From assembly GCF_007197555.1 (NCBI RefSeq), contig NZ_CP041614.1:4084001-4148000 (forward strand): a stretch of DNA of 64,000 nt. The letters are read 5' to 3'. This document shows, in pieces, positions 21,336-30,224 of the stretch. The stretch is from Shewanella psychropiezotolerans (GTDB lineage: Bacteria > Pseudomonadota > Gammaproteobacteria > Enterobacterales > Shewanellaceae). Under the pieces are notes generated by a model. That model saw only the letters and a program-made list of their open reading frames with translations. It made no database searches and was not told where the DNA came from. The position numbers were made by a program, and so were the translations under genes. The stretch's first letter is position 1; every line of letters begins with the position of its first letter.

Positions 21336-22430
21336 TTACTGAGATGGCAGTAATATCAGTTTTCCTACAAAATTTTTAGCCATAAAATCCTGTTGTGCAC
21401 TTTTAATTTCCAGTAATGAATATTGTTTTGCGACTAAGGGCTGAAGCTCACTACGTTCAATATATCGGATCAGGTTTTCGAACACTGCTCTTGATTGATA
21501 GGTGCAGCCAAAAAAACTCAAATCCTTTAAATATAACGTTCTGATATCCAATTCCACTATTGGCCCCGCTATAGCTCCCGCAACAGTATAACGGCCTCCT
21601 CTTCGTAGTAGTTCTGGGAGTTCGGGCCATTGCTTTCCTGCAACGAGATCAATGACTACATCCACTGAGTTTTTCCCCAAGGAATTAAGCAGGTTCAGTC
21701 CACGTTGGATCACTTTATCTGCGCCGAGCTTATAAAGCTGCTCCTTTTTATTTTCACTACAGATAGCAATGACCTCAGCATGACGTCGTTTGACCAATTG
21801 CACCGCAGCTGAGCCAACACCACCCGATGCTCCTGTAATGAGAACTGTATCATTGGCTTTAACATTGGCCCGATCGATCATATTTTCAGCCGTTGAATAC
21901 GAGCATGGAAACGACGCTAATTCAGCATCACTCAAGAAGCTTTGAATCGGAAATGCTTCTGTTGCCAGTACCTTAGTATACTGGGAAAACCCACCATCAC
22001 ATTCAGAGCCATAAGTAATACAACTGTACTCAGCCGGTGTCATTACCGTTTGTTGCAAAGTTCGCACCAGCACCCGCTCGCCAATTCGGTCAGGGCTGAC
22101 TTGTTCACCGACAGCGACTATTTCACCACAACAATCAGCACCTTGTATCCGAGGAAATTTAACTGGAATACCAGACCAACTGGCATCATCCTCATTAATA
22201 GTCTGAAAACTATCGACAGCACCAGCATCAGTCTGCTCTTTTACGCATTTTGAATACCAACCGACACGGGTGTTAATATCGGTATTGTTCACCGCACTAG
22301 CTCCAACTTTGATCAGTACCTCATCATTTTCTGGAATTGGCACGGGCAAGTCAGTACGATACTCAAGTTTTTCTAAACCTCCGTGGCCAGTCAATAGAAC
22401 GCCAGACATTTTCTTAGGTAGTTTGTTCAT
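21336..22430 (-). CDS. Zinc-type MDR alcohol dehydrogenase / quinone oxidoreductase-like protein
   Basis: A 364-residue medium-chain dehydrogenase/reductase. The N-terminal GroES-like half contains IQGADCCGEIVAVGEQV. The C-terminal Rossmann half has DTVLITGASGGVGSAAVQLVK, the NAD(P)-binding signature. The catalytic-zinc GHE motif is not evident, which favours the quinone-oxidoreductase branch. ATG at 22430 is preferred; a GTG at 22478 would add 16 residues. A LysR gene is divergent 228 bases away and is the likely regulator. Substrate unknown. Confidence 0.78.
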   Translation of the reverse strand: MNKLPKKMSGVLLTGHGGLEKLEYRTDLPVPIPENDEVLIKVGASAVNNTDINTRVGWYSKCVKEQTDAGAVDSFQTINEDDASWSGIPVKFPRIQGADCCGEIVAVGEQVSPDRIGERVLVRTLQQTVMTPAEYSCITYGSECDGGFSQYTKVLATEAFPIQSFLSDAELASFPCSYSTAENMIDRANVKANDTVLITGASGGVGSAAVQLVKRRHAEVIAICSENKKEQLYKLGADKVIQRGLNLLNSLGKNSVDVVIDLVAGKQWPELPELLRRGGRYTVAGAIAGPIVELDIRTLYLKDLSFFGCTYQSRAVFENLIRYIERSELQPLVAKQYSLLEIKSAQQDFMAKNFVGKLILLPSQ

Positions 22431-22658
22431 TGTGATATCACTCTCCTCGATCTCATTGGACGACATAAATTTGTTCACATTATTGCGATTCAGACTCTTT
22501 CTTCACCTATCAGCGTTTCAAAGCCGGAGCAACTCGACTACCTATAACAATAAAAAAAACGTATGATTCAGCCAAGCGAATAATAGTTAACCCACGATTC
22601 AGAATTATTGAACTGAGCTGGAAACTACTGATTTATAGTTTAATTTGGAGTGATGGAA

Positions 22659-23555
22659 ATGAATAAAAGATTGAAAATGGATCTATTACTCGATCTTGAA
22701 CTATTGCGAACTTTTGTCATGGTTGCTAAGACCGGAGAATTAAAGAAAGCAGCTCAAGCTATTTTTCGTTCTCAAGCTGCCGTTAGTATGCAAATGAAGA
22801 GACTAGAGGAATTGGTTGGTTGCACTCTGATGGAACGCAATAACCGGGGGATACAATTAACCGATGCCGGAGAAACCCTGCTCGGCTACAGCGAACAGTT
22901 TCTGAAACTCAATAACGCAACCTTTTCGGCATTAAATGAGCGAGACCTGTCCGGGCAGTTCAATTTTGGCGTTCCGACGGATTATGCTCAAGATTTTTTA
23001 AACTTCTTTATGCCTGTATTGACCCGTGAAATACCAAACCTTGAAGCAAAAATAATCTGTGACCGCAGTCGAACCTTACGAAAGAAGCTTAAAGCTGGCG
23101 AATTGGATATTGCTATTGTTGCAGGCGAACCAGACTACACTGATGATCAATTGCTCTGGAGTGAGCGATTGATCTGGTCAGCCTCAGCCCAGATCAATGT
23201 GGAAGAACTGAAAGAAATACCTGTCGCCATTTATGATGATAACTGCATCATCAGCGATTTATGCATCAGTGGACTGAAAAAGTCCACTATTTCATATCGG
23301 CAGGTATTTAGCAGTTCAATACTTGAAAATGTCGCCACCGCCGTTCATTCCGGTTTCGCCATGTCACTGTTGCCAGAATCGATGTTTGATAGTTGCAAAA
23401 TACAAGAGGTATCTTCAAGTATTCTAAAAAGTAATTCAGTACTCAATATGAATATGATTAATTCACCAATGATAGACGAACCAATACTCACTAAAATAGC
23501 AGAATGCTTGCGGCTAGCCAGCAACACCCAACGATTAGGAAGTCGATCTGTTTAG
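22659..23555 (+). CDS. LysR-family transcriptional regulator
   Basis: A 298-residue regulator with an N-terminal winged HTH (LELLRTFVMVAKTGELKKAA, then SQAAVSMQMKRLEELVG) and a substrate-binding domain. The ATG at 22659 follows GGAG by eight bases; GTG and ATG codons lie just upstream. Divergent from the MDR dehydrogenase gene, which it likely controls in the usual LysR arrangement. The inducer is unknown. Confidence 0.85.
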   Translation: MNKRLKMDLLLDLELLRTFVMVAKTGELKKAAQAIFRSQAAVSMQMKRLEELVGCTLMERNNRGIQLTDAGETLLGYSEQFLKLNNATFSALNERDLSGQFNFGVPTDYAQDFLNFFMPVLTREIPNLEAKIICDRSRTLRKKLKAGELDIAIVAGEPDYTDDQLLWSERLIWSASAQINVEELKEIPVAIYDDNCIISDLCISGLKKSTISYRQVFSSSILENVATAVHSGFAMSLLPESMFDSCKIQEVSSSILKSNSVLNMNMINSPMIDEPILTKIAECLRLASNTQRLGSRSV

Positions 23556-23993
23556 GCTGGTTTCAAGTGTTCTACCCAATCGAATAAAGGATTAGCTCAG
23601 ATAGGGTAAAGTCTGGTTAGCAGGGTATGAATGAACAATTAATCTAAGTAGAAGTGAGGCACAAATGCCCACCCATAAACTGAGGGTTAAATACAGCTAT
23701 AAATCATGATGTTAGCCTCACTAAATCAGGTAATAGATGACAACAAAGACTAAACATTCAAGCACTCTTCCCAACTACCCATAGTGAGAATGCAATCAGA
23801 CTTCATTCGAGGACTAGCAAGTTTTGGGCTGATTCTTGCCAGCTTAGATTGATCGGCCTAACATGCTTTGCGATATTGAACTGCACCCGATACAAGTAGA
23901 AAAATAGAAGTGCCAACTACTCTAGACGCATACCTATGTATCACTTTCTATAATATTTCAAGTGAGTAATCCAGCTGTCTCAGTGGTTTCTAC
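23556..23993. other. Gene-free region between LysR and the RecX paralogue
   Basis: About 440 bases in which neither strand offers a convincing frame, repeat or hairpin. Confidence 0.3.
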
Positions 23994-24806
23994 CTAGTTG
24001 TCATCATCCGGATTCATTGCCTCTTTTATTTCATCACTGCCGAACCCTTTACGGGATAAATACGCATAGGCTTTCGACTTTCCTTTATAGTCCGATAAGT
24101 CATAGCGCTTTTTAGCCAGCTCATTTTTACAGCTTTGATAAAAATCGACATCCTCTGTGAGCGTTAATTGGTACAGAGTGTCTTCAAAGTCGCTCACATC
24201 AATCAGCCGCTGTTTTAGTTCCTGCAGGATGAGGGTTTCGCCTTTGCCTTTGTTGAATAGTTTGATTATTTCAGTTGTTAAGTCGGCTTTGTCTGCTTTT
24301 ACGGCTAATTTACTGCGCAGTGTTTCACGTTGTGGATGTTGTGATAATGCGTGATCAATTTCTACACGAGAAAACCCTCTTGTGGTCATCTGGGCATAGA
24401 CTTTTTCTCTGTTGGTGCCATGAAAGTTAACGAATCTGCTTAGCAGCCTAGATGTGGCCATCTTAAAGGCATCGACTTTTTGCTCGTCCATCACTTGCTC
24501 TATCGCAGTATCAATCTCGGTAACGGATACGCCGCGCCGTTGCAACTTACGCCTTATCGCGCCTGCACCGAGTTCATTACTAAAGGCCATCTCGCAATAG
24601 CGTACCGTAAAGTCATAGTCATTTTTTAAGTAACCGTTGTCTATGAGTTTGGCGAGTACTGTCTCAATCCACTCTTGATTTTCGGTTTTACGCTCAAGCT
24701 TGGTGCGAATTTCATTTATGGTAAAGTCTTGCTGACCAAGGTGCCAATAGGCACTATTAAAAACGTTATCTATGGTTTTGGCTTGACGTAGTGGTGGGCG
24801 CTGCAT
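23994..24806 (-). CDS. RecX-family regulatory protein (long paralogue)
   Basis: A 270-residue protein built of repeated three-helix units: an N-terminal FNSAYWHLGQQDFTINEIRTKL unit, LGAGAIRRKLQRRGVSVTEID, and a C-terminal AYAYLSRKGFGSDEIKEAM. These match the RecX tandem-repeat pattern, in which RecX caps RecA filaments. Canonical RecX is about 150 residues, so this is a longer form and probably not the main recX, which normally follows recA. It lies alone in accessory DNA; whether it acts on RecA is not known. Confidence 0.7.
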   Translation of the reverse strand: MQRPPLRQAKTIDNVFNSAYWHLGQQDFTINEIRTKLERKTENQEWIETVLAKLIDNGYLKNDYDFTVRYCEMAFSNELGAGAIRRKLQRRGVSVTEIDTAIEQVMDEQKVDAFKMATSRLLSRFVNFHGTNREKVYAQMTTRGFSRVEIDHALSQHPQRETLRSKLAVKADKADLTTEIIKLFNKGKGETLILQELKQRLIDVSDFEDTLYQLTLTEDVDFYQSCKNELAKKRYDLSDYKGKSKAYAYLSRKGFGSDEIKEAMNPDDDN

Positions 24807-24968
24807 AACAAATTGATCTTAAATTAAAAAAATAATCAAAAGCAGTGTAGCAGATCACTGCGTTATTGAGTACGCGCTAGACCCCTTTGTGTCAGGACAC
24901 TTGTGTTTGAATGTAATTTGAGGACAAACCCAATACCTTATTTCTATGGTATTGGACCTTAACTTCAA

Positions 24969-25063
24969 CATATTTTTCACGATGATACAATCAGGAAACC
25001 ACCAAGAAAATAGACGAACTAAAGTATTGGTTAACATCTGAGCAAAAACATAACGGTGGGTAG
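24969..25063 (+). pseudogene. Remnant of an S33 peptidase 3' end
   Basis: The frame gives ETTKKIDELKYWLTSEQKHNGG then a stop, matching ETAKQVGELKYWLTSEYEHNGI near the end of the intact peptidase at 19058-20347. DNA similarity begins about 20 bases earlier but out of frame. It is a decayed partial copy, 4.7 kb from the intact gene. Confidence 0.65.
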
Positions 25064-25137
25064 ATTATCAATCAACTCTAGCGCTATATTTAATACCTGA
25101 AACACCAAAACCCTCTCAAAAATAAAGTCATCAATGA

Positions 25138-25269
25138 TCATAAAGCAATGTCTTCTAGGATAATTCCGCCTGCTTTTATCTCTTCTGAGATTTGATCAGG
25201 CATCATTCCTCGTCCAGGCCAGAGAATTGTAATGACACATCGGCGCGAAAGCCCGGATAGTTTTTCCAT
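25138..25269 (-). pseudogene. Small frame resembling an H-NS C-terminal DNA-binding domain
   Basis: A 43-residue frame from ATG at 25269 contains VITILWPGRGMMP, then IKAGGIILEDIAL. This keeps the spacing of the H-NS signature W-x-G-x-G-x-x-P...G-x-x-L-x-D-F/I seen in the intact H-NS-type gene at 25735-26127 (VITWTGRGRRP...EGFELNDFL). It lacks the oligomerisation half. It could be a fragment or a very short independent protein. AGGTAA upstream is a weak ribosome-binding site. Confidence 0.45.
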
Positions 25270-25734
25270 GATGCTTACCTATGATAACGGTAAATTTAGG
25301 GCTCTTTCTGCAAAGATTACTCTTAGCCCGAAAGTGCTTCGGTGATCTGGCAGGTTTACTGATAACGTGTTTTTTTCACTTAGTAACATAAAAAAATGTG
25401 ATTTATGCTTAATTATGAAAAACGATTAGTTGAGTATTAGGTTTCGGTTTTCCGATGTACCTTTACGTTTCAACACTTTGAAAAGAGTCACTTAAAATCG
25501 AGGCGACGTCGAATGACGCTCTTGTAATAACGAGGGATATGGGGTGAGATACAGGTCATTCGGTCAGGTTTATTCTGTTCAAGCTCAGCCGGATATCTGA
25601 GGGGCTACGTTACTTGCTTTGTGATAAGCCATGACCCATAAATGCAAAATGCATTATCTGGATGTTGAATCACAGCGGCATCAATCTATTTGTTGAAAGC
25701 ACATTTCCCCTAAACACAAAAAGAAGGAAAAAGG
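25270..25734. other. Gene-free region downstream of the H-NS-family gene
   Basis: About 465 bases, AT-rich, with no frame I can support. A terminator for the H-NS gene is not obvious. Confidence 0.3.
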
Positions 25735-26127
25735 TTATCTGATTAGAAAATCATTAAGCTCAAAACCTTCATCCAGCTTAATGTTAAATACGGTTGGCCT
25801 GCGCCCCCGCCCCGTCCAAGTGATGACTTGGTCATTAACCTGAATCTTGTATTTTGCTGGACGTCGCTCGATTTTCCCGCCAGCAGATCTAGGGAGCGAA
25901 TTTATATCATCCATGCAGAGTCCTAGCTCGACCACCTGTTTTCTTATGGCCTCAATTTGCGCATTACGTTCTGCATTTTTTTCAAGGTCGGCAGCGGCCT
26001 GTGTTTCTCTTTGTTTAATGATGTTCTCAAGTCGGATGGCGAACACCATAAGTTCGTCAAAGGGGAGTTCTTTTACGGCTGCCTTAAATCGTTTTCCGTG
26101 CGTAAGGGTTGATAAAAATTTTGACAT
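25735..26127 (-). CDS. H-NS-family nucleoid-associated protein
   Basis: A 130-residue protein with an N-terminal coiled-coil oligomerisation region (roughly 10-70, with IRLENIIKQRETQAAADLEK) and a C-terminal DNA-binding domain with VITWTGRGRRPTVF and EGFELNDFLIR, the H-NS AT-hook-like loop. H-NS proteins silence AT-rich acquired DNA. ATG at 26127 has AGGAT upstream; an earlier start (26172) is less likely. It is placed within accessory DNA and probably acts as an island-borne silencer paralogue rather than the chromosomal H-NS. Confidence 0.83.
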   Translation of the reverse strand: MSKFLSTLTHGKRFKAAVKELPFDELMVFAIRLENIIKQRETQAAADLEKNAERNAQIEAIRKQVVELGLCMDDINSLPRSAGGKIERRPAKYKIQVNDQVITWTGRGRRPTVFNIKLDEGFELNDFLIR

Positions 26128-26172
26128 AAAAATGATCCTATTCGATGTAGTGTTGCGATAAACGTGATGCAC

Positions 26173-26692
26173 AGTATAGGAAACAAGGGGGGCATTCTAC
26201 TGTCCTAGGGGAGTGGATAATTATATTCCTCCTCATCTAGTCAGCAATTTTTTGAATCATTATGAGTAGGACAGTTCTAACGCTTGCCCTACTATATTCA
26301 TGGGTGAGGAACCCAAATGTGTTGGTGTGATCAGGGTGTCATTTACAATATCGGTTGGCGTCGAGTTGTACATTAGTGTATTGCGGACCAATCAAAGTTT
26401 CATATTGTTTGGTTCGCATCAAGATTGCCTAATGTTAAAGGGGCTCGTATTTAGTCTGCCACTACAGTGTTCTGCAAACATAAAACCCGCCCCGATAGAC
26501 GGGTTTATACGACTCCTTTGAGTAAGCCTCTGCTTTTCTAGACAAGGCGAAATTCGCCGCACGCTTACTATATTGCTATTACCTTATCTATGTGCCATCC
26601 ATACGCCTGTTGATAGGGCCTCATGTCCTGTAGATTGAGTGTCATGCTGTTGGCGCTCTAGCGCAAAGTGAGAACACCATCAACACTTCAGT
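26173..26692. other. Gene-free region between the H-NS gene and the Nudix gene
   Basis: About 520 bases. It must contain the H-NS promoter at its left and the operon end at its right, where the hairpin at 26483-26506 lies. No conserved frame is seen. Confidence 0.35.
26483..26506 (-). terminator. Possible terminator of the HisA/PurA-like operon
   Basis: AAACCCG and CGGGTTT form a 7-bp stem with a 10-base loop; minus-strand transcripts would continue into UUUU. It is 190 bases past the Nudix stop codon, so the link is tentative. Confidence 0.4.
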
Positions 26693-27145
26693 TTATTCCA
26701 TCAACGTGGTGACTGAACCTGCTATTTTTTCGTAAATTCTCAGAGGTTGAGAAAATTGTAATGCGCTATCTTGTGCTAAAGGTATTAACCAGCGTAAATT
26801 CCAGATGACCTTATCAGGAAGAAAATTTGATTGATAAACGTCCACTTTTTCTTTTTCTATGGTTCTTACTGAATAAACTCGATCATCACGCATATAAAAA
26901 AAATTAACTTCATATTCATCTGGCCTACTTAAGATCGTGTATAACTTCCAGTCTTCTGGATTGGTGTTAACTCCAGTTTCTTCCATAAATTCTCTTGCCA
27001 TTGCCTCTTCAGCTGTTTCCGAATGTTCTATTTTCCCTCCAACCCCATTTAATAGACCCTTTTGCCATGCGGGTTTTATCTTTGAGATAAGCGCAACATT
27101 CTGTAAATTATCAGAAAACATAAATCCAGTTACATATCGAATCAT
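26693..27145 (-). CDS. Nudix hydrolase
   Basis: A 150-residue protein with a complete Nudix box: GKIEHSETAEEAMAREFMEE followed by TGV, fitting G-x5-E-x7-REUxEExGU. The family cleaves nucleoside diphosphate linkages (X-P-P-N). It is the last gene of a five-gene operon and its ATG overlaps the stop of the PurA-like gene (ATGA), so it is translationally coupled. In this setting it likely hydrolyses a nucleoside di- or triphosphate made by the pathway, or sanitises a side product. Substrate unknown. Confidence 0.85.
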   Translation of the reverse strand: MIRYVTGFMFSDNLQNVALISKIKPAWQKGLLNGVGGKIEHSETAEEAMAREFMEETGVNTNPEDWKLYTILSRPDEYEVNFFYMRDDRVYSVRTIEKEKVDVYQSNFLPDKVIWNLRWLIPLAQDSALQFSQPLRIYEKIAGSVTTLME

Positions 27146-28452
27146 ACTAACATCTCCTCAAGCAGGGAGAAGTTACATTTGAGCAATTTGGTCCTCACTT
27201 CAATTGTCTGACTTCGATCCGGACCATAGGAAATGTGACTGATATCGACATTCACTCTTGATTGAATAAAACACAGATACTCTATCAATTCATTCGGAAG
27301 CTGCTCTACATTATCATAATGCTCAGCTAGTTCTGGCCAGCCTTTAAAGCTCTGATATTCAAGTGTTACATCATCGAGATAAAGTAACGCTTCATTGGTA
27401 CAAACTGGTCTATTATTTAGCTTGTAGCTCGTGCAGACCTGAACGGTTTCAACTCCAGCCAAGGCATCCACATTGGTAATTGCTATTTCATTTACCCCAT
27501 TTAATTTTATTGAGTGCTCAATCAAGACTAAGTCTAACCACCCACAACGTCTTGGCCTCTTGGATACAGAGCCAAATTCATTCCCTTTTACTCTAATGTA
27601 GTTGGCTTTTTCGTCGAATAGCTCAGTTGGAAATGGTCCGTTTCCAACTCGTATCATGTAGCACTTCATCACACCAAGAATACTGATCTTATTTGCAGGT
27701 ATACCAATTGATGGGAAGCAGTTTTGGATCAGTGTTTGATAGGCCACTGTATAAGGGTAAGTCCCAAAACTGTTGTCTAAGAATGTAGCCTGTGAAGATT
27801 CAAGCAGGATATTAACTTTATCTGATATTAGCTCCCCTATGATTTCATTGGTATACGCGAAATAGGACTTTAGCTCTTTTCCCTGCTCAAGAAGACGGCA
27901 ATACTCTTGTTCAAAGTCCAACCAAAGCTCACTATTGAAGACTTTGGATATTTGTTTCTGCCTTAAATGCCATAGAATCTCAAGTTTCTCTTTTAATCTT
28001 TTTTCGTCCATTGTATCAATCAAGCGGATACCTGTTCTATTGGTCTTATCTTCAAAACAAGCTCCGACTCCAACGCCGACGGACCCGATTTTATTTTTCC
28101 CCTTATAGGCCTCAGACGCTTTATTTAACTCGATATGGATAGGTAAGGTGATATGACATCTTGGGTCGATAAACACCTTACTATTTGGGCAGTATTCACG
28201 TAAAAAGGCTAATTCCTCAATCATTTTTTCCATGCAGATTAAGGCTCCCTGGCACACATACAAATGTTTCCCATCTATGACTGTTGCAGGGATCTGGGAA
28301 AACACAGTACGCTTTCCATTGAAACTGACGGTATGGCCTGCGTTGGTTCCACCATTGAACCTGGCTATATGTTTGTACCTTTGTGCGAGAAGATCGACAA
28401 ACTTTCCTTTTCCTTCATCCCCAAACTGAAGACCTATAACTGCTTTAAACAT
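27142..28452 (-). CDS. Adenylosuccinate synthetase-like ligase (divergent PurA paralogue)
   Basis: A 436-residue PurA homologue of full length. It keeps the GTP/phosphoryl-transfer machinery: GDEGKGK with catalytic-type D12, H40 in TNAGHT, and RVGNGPFPTE. By alignment to E. coli PurA (residue roles from memory), IMP-contact T129 is V125 and T239 is V236, R131 is V127, and the aspartate loop TTG-R is V296-S297-K298-R299. The substrate pockets therefore differ while chemistry is kept: probably activation of a carbonyl oxygen with GTP and displacement by an amine. It is not the housekeeping purA, given its operon with HisA-, PRTase-, HAD- and Nudix-like genes. A 13-base gap separates it from the HAD gene. 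Confidence 0.8.
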   Translation of the reverse strand: MFKAVIGLQFGDEGKGKFVDLLAQRYKHIARFNGGTNAGHTVSFNGKRTVFSQIPATVIDGKHLYVCQGALICMEKMIEELAFLREYCPNSKVFIDPRCHITLPIHIELNKASEAYKGKNKIGSVGVGVGACFEDKTNRTGIRLIDTMDEKRLKEKLEILWHLRQKQISKVFNSELWLDFEQEYCRLLEQGKELKSYFAYTNEIIGELISDKVNILLESSQATFLDNSFGTYPYTVAYQTLIQNCFPSIGIPANKISILGVMKCYMIRVGNGPFPTELFDEKANYIRVKGNEFGSVSKRPRRCGWLDLVLIEHSIKLNGVNEIAITNVDALAGVETVQVCTSYKLNNRPVCTNEALLYLDDVTLEYQSFKGWPELAEHYDNVEQLPNELIEYLCFIQSRVNVDISHISYGPDRSQTIEVRTKLLKCNFSLLEEMLV

Positions 28453-28464
28453 ACCTACCTCTCT

Positions 28465-29121
28465 TTATCTATTTACCATATTGTCAGCATACTCAATTGC
28501 TTTTTGTAGCGTGTTCGCAACGGGGACACCTACATTTTTTAAACGGTCGTAACTATGAGTTCCACCGGAGTAAAGAATCGAAGCTATGCCCAAAGAACGC
28601 GCGGCTTCAGCATCATCGTTGGCATCGCCAACCAGTACGATTTGATCTTTAGAAAGATGATGTTTACTGCTTAATGATTGGATATGCTGTTCAAGGTGAT
28701 TTTTTTTACCTTCTCTTGAGAGCGCTACCATGCGTCCTTGAACTAAGTTAAAAAAATGGTCAATCTTAAAAGTACTCAACATTTCCTCCAAAAGATGATG
28801 CTCCATCAGAGAGCAAACTGACTGGCTTTCTCTTCGCTGGATGATCTCTTTCGCCCCATTGGACAGGGAGGCAGTTAAAATGACAGGCTTATAGTAGGTG
28901 TTAAATTCTTGACCAATCACTTTCCATTCATATTCAGTTGGAGTCCGAGACAATATTTTTTGATAAAAATCATGGACTGGCACACAGTAGTTTTCTTTGT
29001 ATTCCTTTACTGATAGAGAGGGCACATTCACTTTACGCAATGCGCGGTTAGTTGCTTCAAGAGATACATGTACGTCATCAAGTAATGTACCATTCCAATC
29101 CCATACGATATGAGCTTCCAT
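28465..29121 (-). CDS. HAD-family hydrolase (phosphoglycolate phosphatase-like)
   Basis: A 218-residue HAD phosphatase. Motif I is DWNGTLLDD (D8, with Asn at the +2 position where DxD is usual, as in some HAD phosphatases). Motif III/IV is VLVGDANDDAEAARSLG near residue 165-180. A cap of helices lies between. The expected role is removal of a phosphate monoester, here plausibly the 5'-phosphate of a nucleotide product. It is the third gene of the operon, 42 bases after the PRTase-like gene and 12 before the PurA-like gene. Confidence 0.82.
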   Translation of the reverse strand: MEAHIVWDWNGTLLDDVHVSLEATNRALRKVNVPSLSVKEYKENYCVPVHDFYQKILSRTPTEYEWKVIGQEFNTYYKPVILTASLSNGAKEIIQRRESQSVCSLMEHHLLEEMLSTFKIDHFFNLVQGRMVALSREGKKNHLEQHIQSLSSKHHLSKDQIVLVGDANDDAEAARSLGIASILYSGGTHSYDRLKNVGVPVANTLQKAIEYADNMVNR

Positions 29122-29163
29122 ATTGTGTCCTTTTGGTAAATGCTAGAAACATGACTTTCGGTA

Positions 29164-30224
29164 CTAGAGGTCTAAGTTCAAATAGAATTGTTTTGCTCTT
29201 TCGAAACCTATGTCAGAAATACCAAGATCCGACAGGAGATAAATAATAGTTCTCGAATAATTCGCCCAATCTCTTATTGTCGTCAGTTTATGGTTTGAAG
29301 GGGAAGCGTCACTATTAACCAAATAATTAAGCAATTTGTGATGACGAAAAGTCCAGGGAGATAGATAGTCCAACTGTGAAAGATCGAATACGGTATCTTG
29401 ATGGTCATATCCTTTTACACGAAGAAGTTTTTCCCAATGCAATTCAACTGCACCAATTTTCGCATCAATATCATATCTTTCATGGAGAATGTCTTTTGCC
29501 CAAAGTAGTGTATTTCCGGTGCCACAATTATCATCTAGTAATAATACCGACGCATCTATATTGACCTGTCGCCCCCAGAGTTTCTTGCTACTTCTACCGA
29601 TATCGTCATAGTAAGAGAGCTTTACGTAATTGAGTTGCACGTCATGATAAGCAGCATAAACCGCAGCACAGGCCCCGCCCCCAAACAATATTCCAACACA
29701 GACGTCTTTAGAGGGGTATACATAGAAAAGAGTAAAGATAGTAGGTGGTTATCTCCCTCTAAATACACTCTTGGTTGTAATCTTTTAATGGCATCAGGAA
29801 CATCAAAGAATAAACGGCTTAGCGGACCAAGTGTTTTCCCAAGAAAATAATCTACTATCAACTTAGCTGTTTCTAAGGCTTTATCGATAACTTGATTGAT
29901 AACCTCATCTTTAGCATTGTTGATAATGAGAGTATCAACAATGCGAAGTAAGCCATTTAATATATAGTCCAGAAGTATGTATCTTGAATGATGACACTCA
30001 GCGGTATTCCCATATTGATTTATGTAATTGGATATATCACTGATTAACTCATCAAAAGTTAAATTCATATAATATCTTTTTCCTCTTGAGGAAAAGATGC
30101 CTTCTATGGATGGGGTGATCATCTTTTTTAAATAAAAGTCATTAGACAGTTTTACATCTTTGTCGGTAAGCTTTATCTCACCTAGAATACCAATATCAGA
30201 TAGATGGTGAATCATCCTCATCAC
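29164..30224 (-). pseudogene. Phosphoribosyltransferase-like protein, interrupted by a frameshift
   Basis: The rejoined protein is about 353 residues. The first part (30224 to the shift) is helical and unfamiliar. The second part begins CVGILFGGGACAAVYAAYHD and contains VLLLDDNCGTGNT, the PRPP-binding motif of type I phosphoribosyltransferases. The frames meet near 29695-29710; one missing base (for example in an A-run) would join PLK to DVCVGILFGG. The gene overlaps the end of the HisA-like gene by 29 bases. PRTases couple PRPP with a nitrogenous base; the base is unknown. The shift may inactivate the operon in this isolate or be a base-calling error. Confidence 0.7.

Noticed and set aside
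27142..28452. PurZ-type enzyme for 2-aminoadenine (Z) DNA
   Set aside because: The Asp in GDEGKGK, replaced by Ser in PurZ as I recall, is present, and no DpoZ- or DatZ-like gene lies nearby.
29164..30224. Programmed ribosomal frameshift in the PRTase-like gene
   Set aside because: No clear slippery heptamer with a downstream pseudoknot was seen at the junction; mutation or error is simpler.
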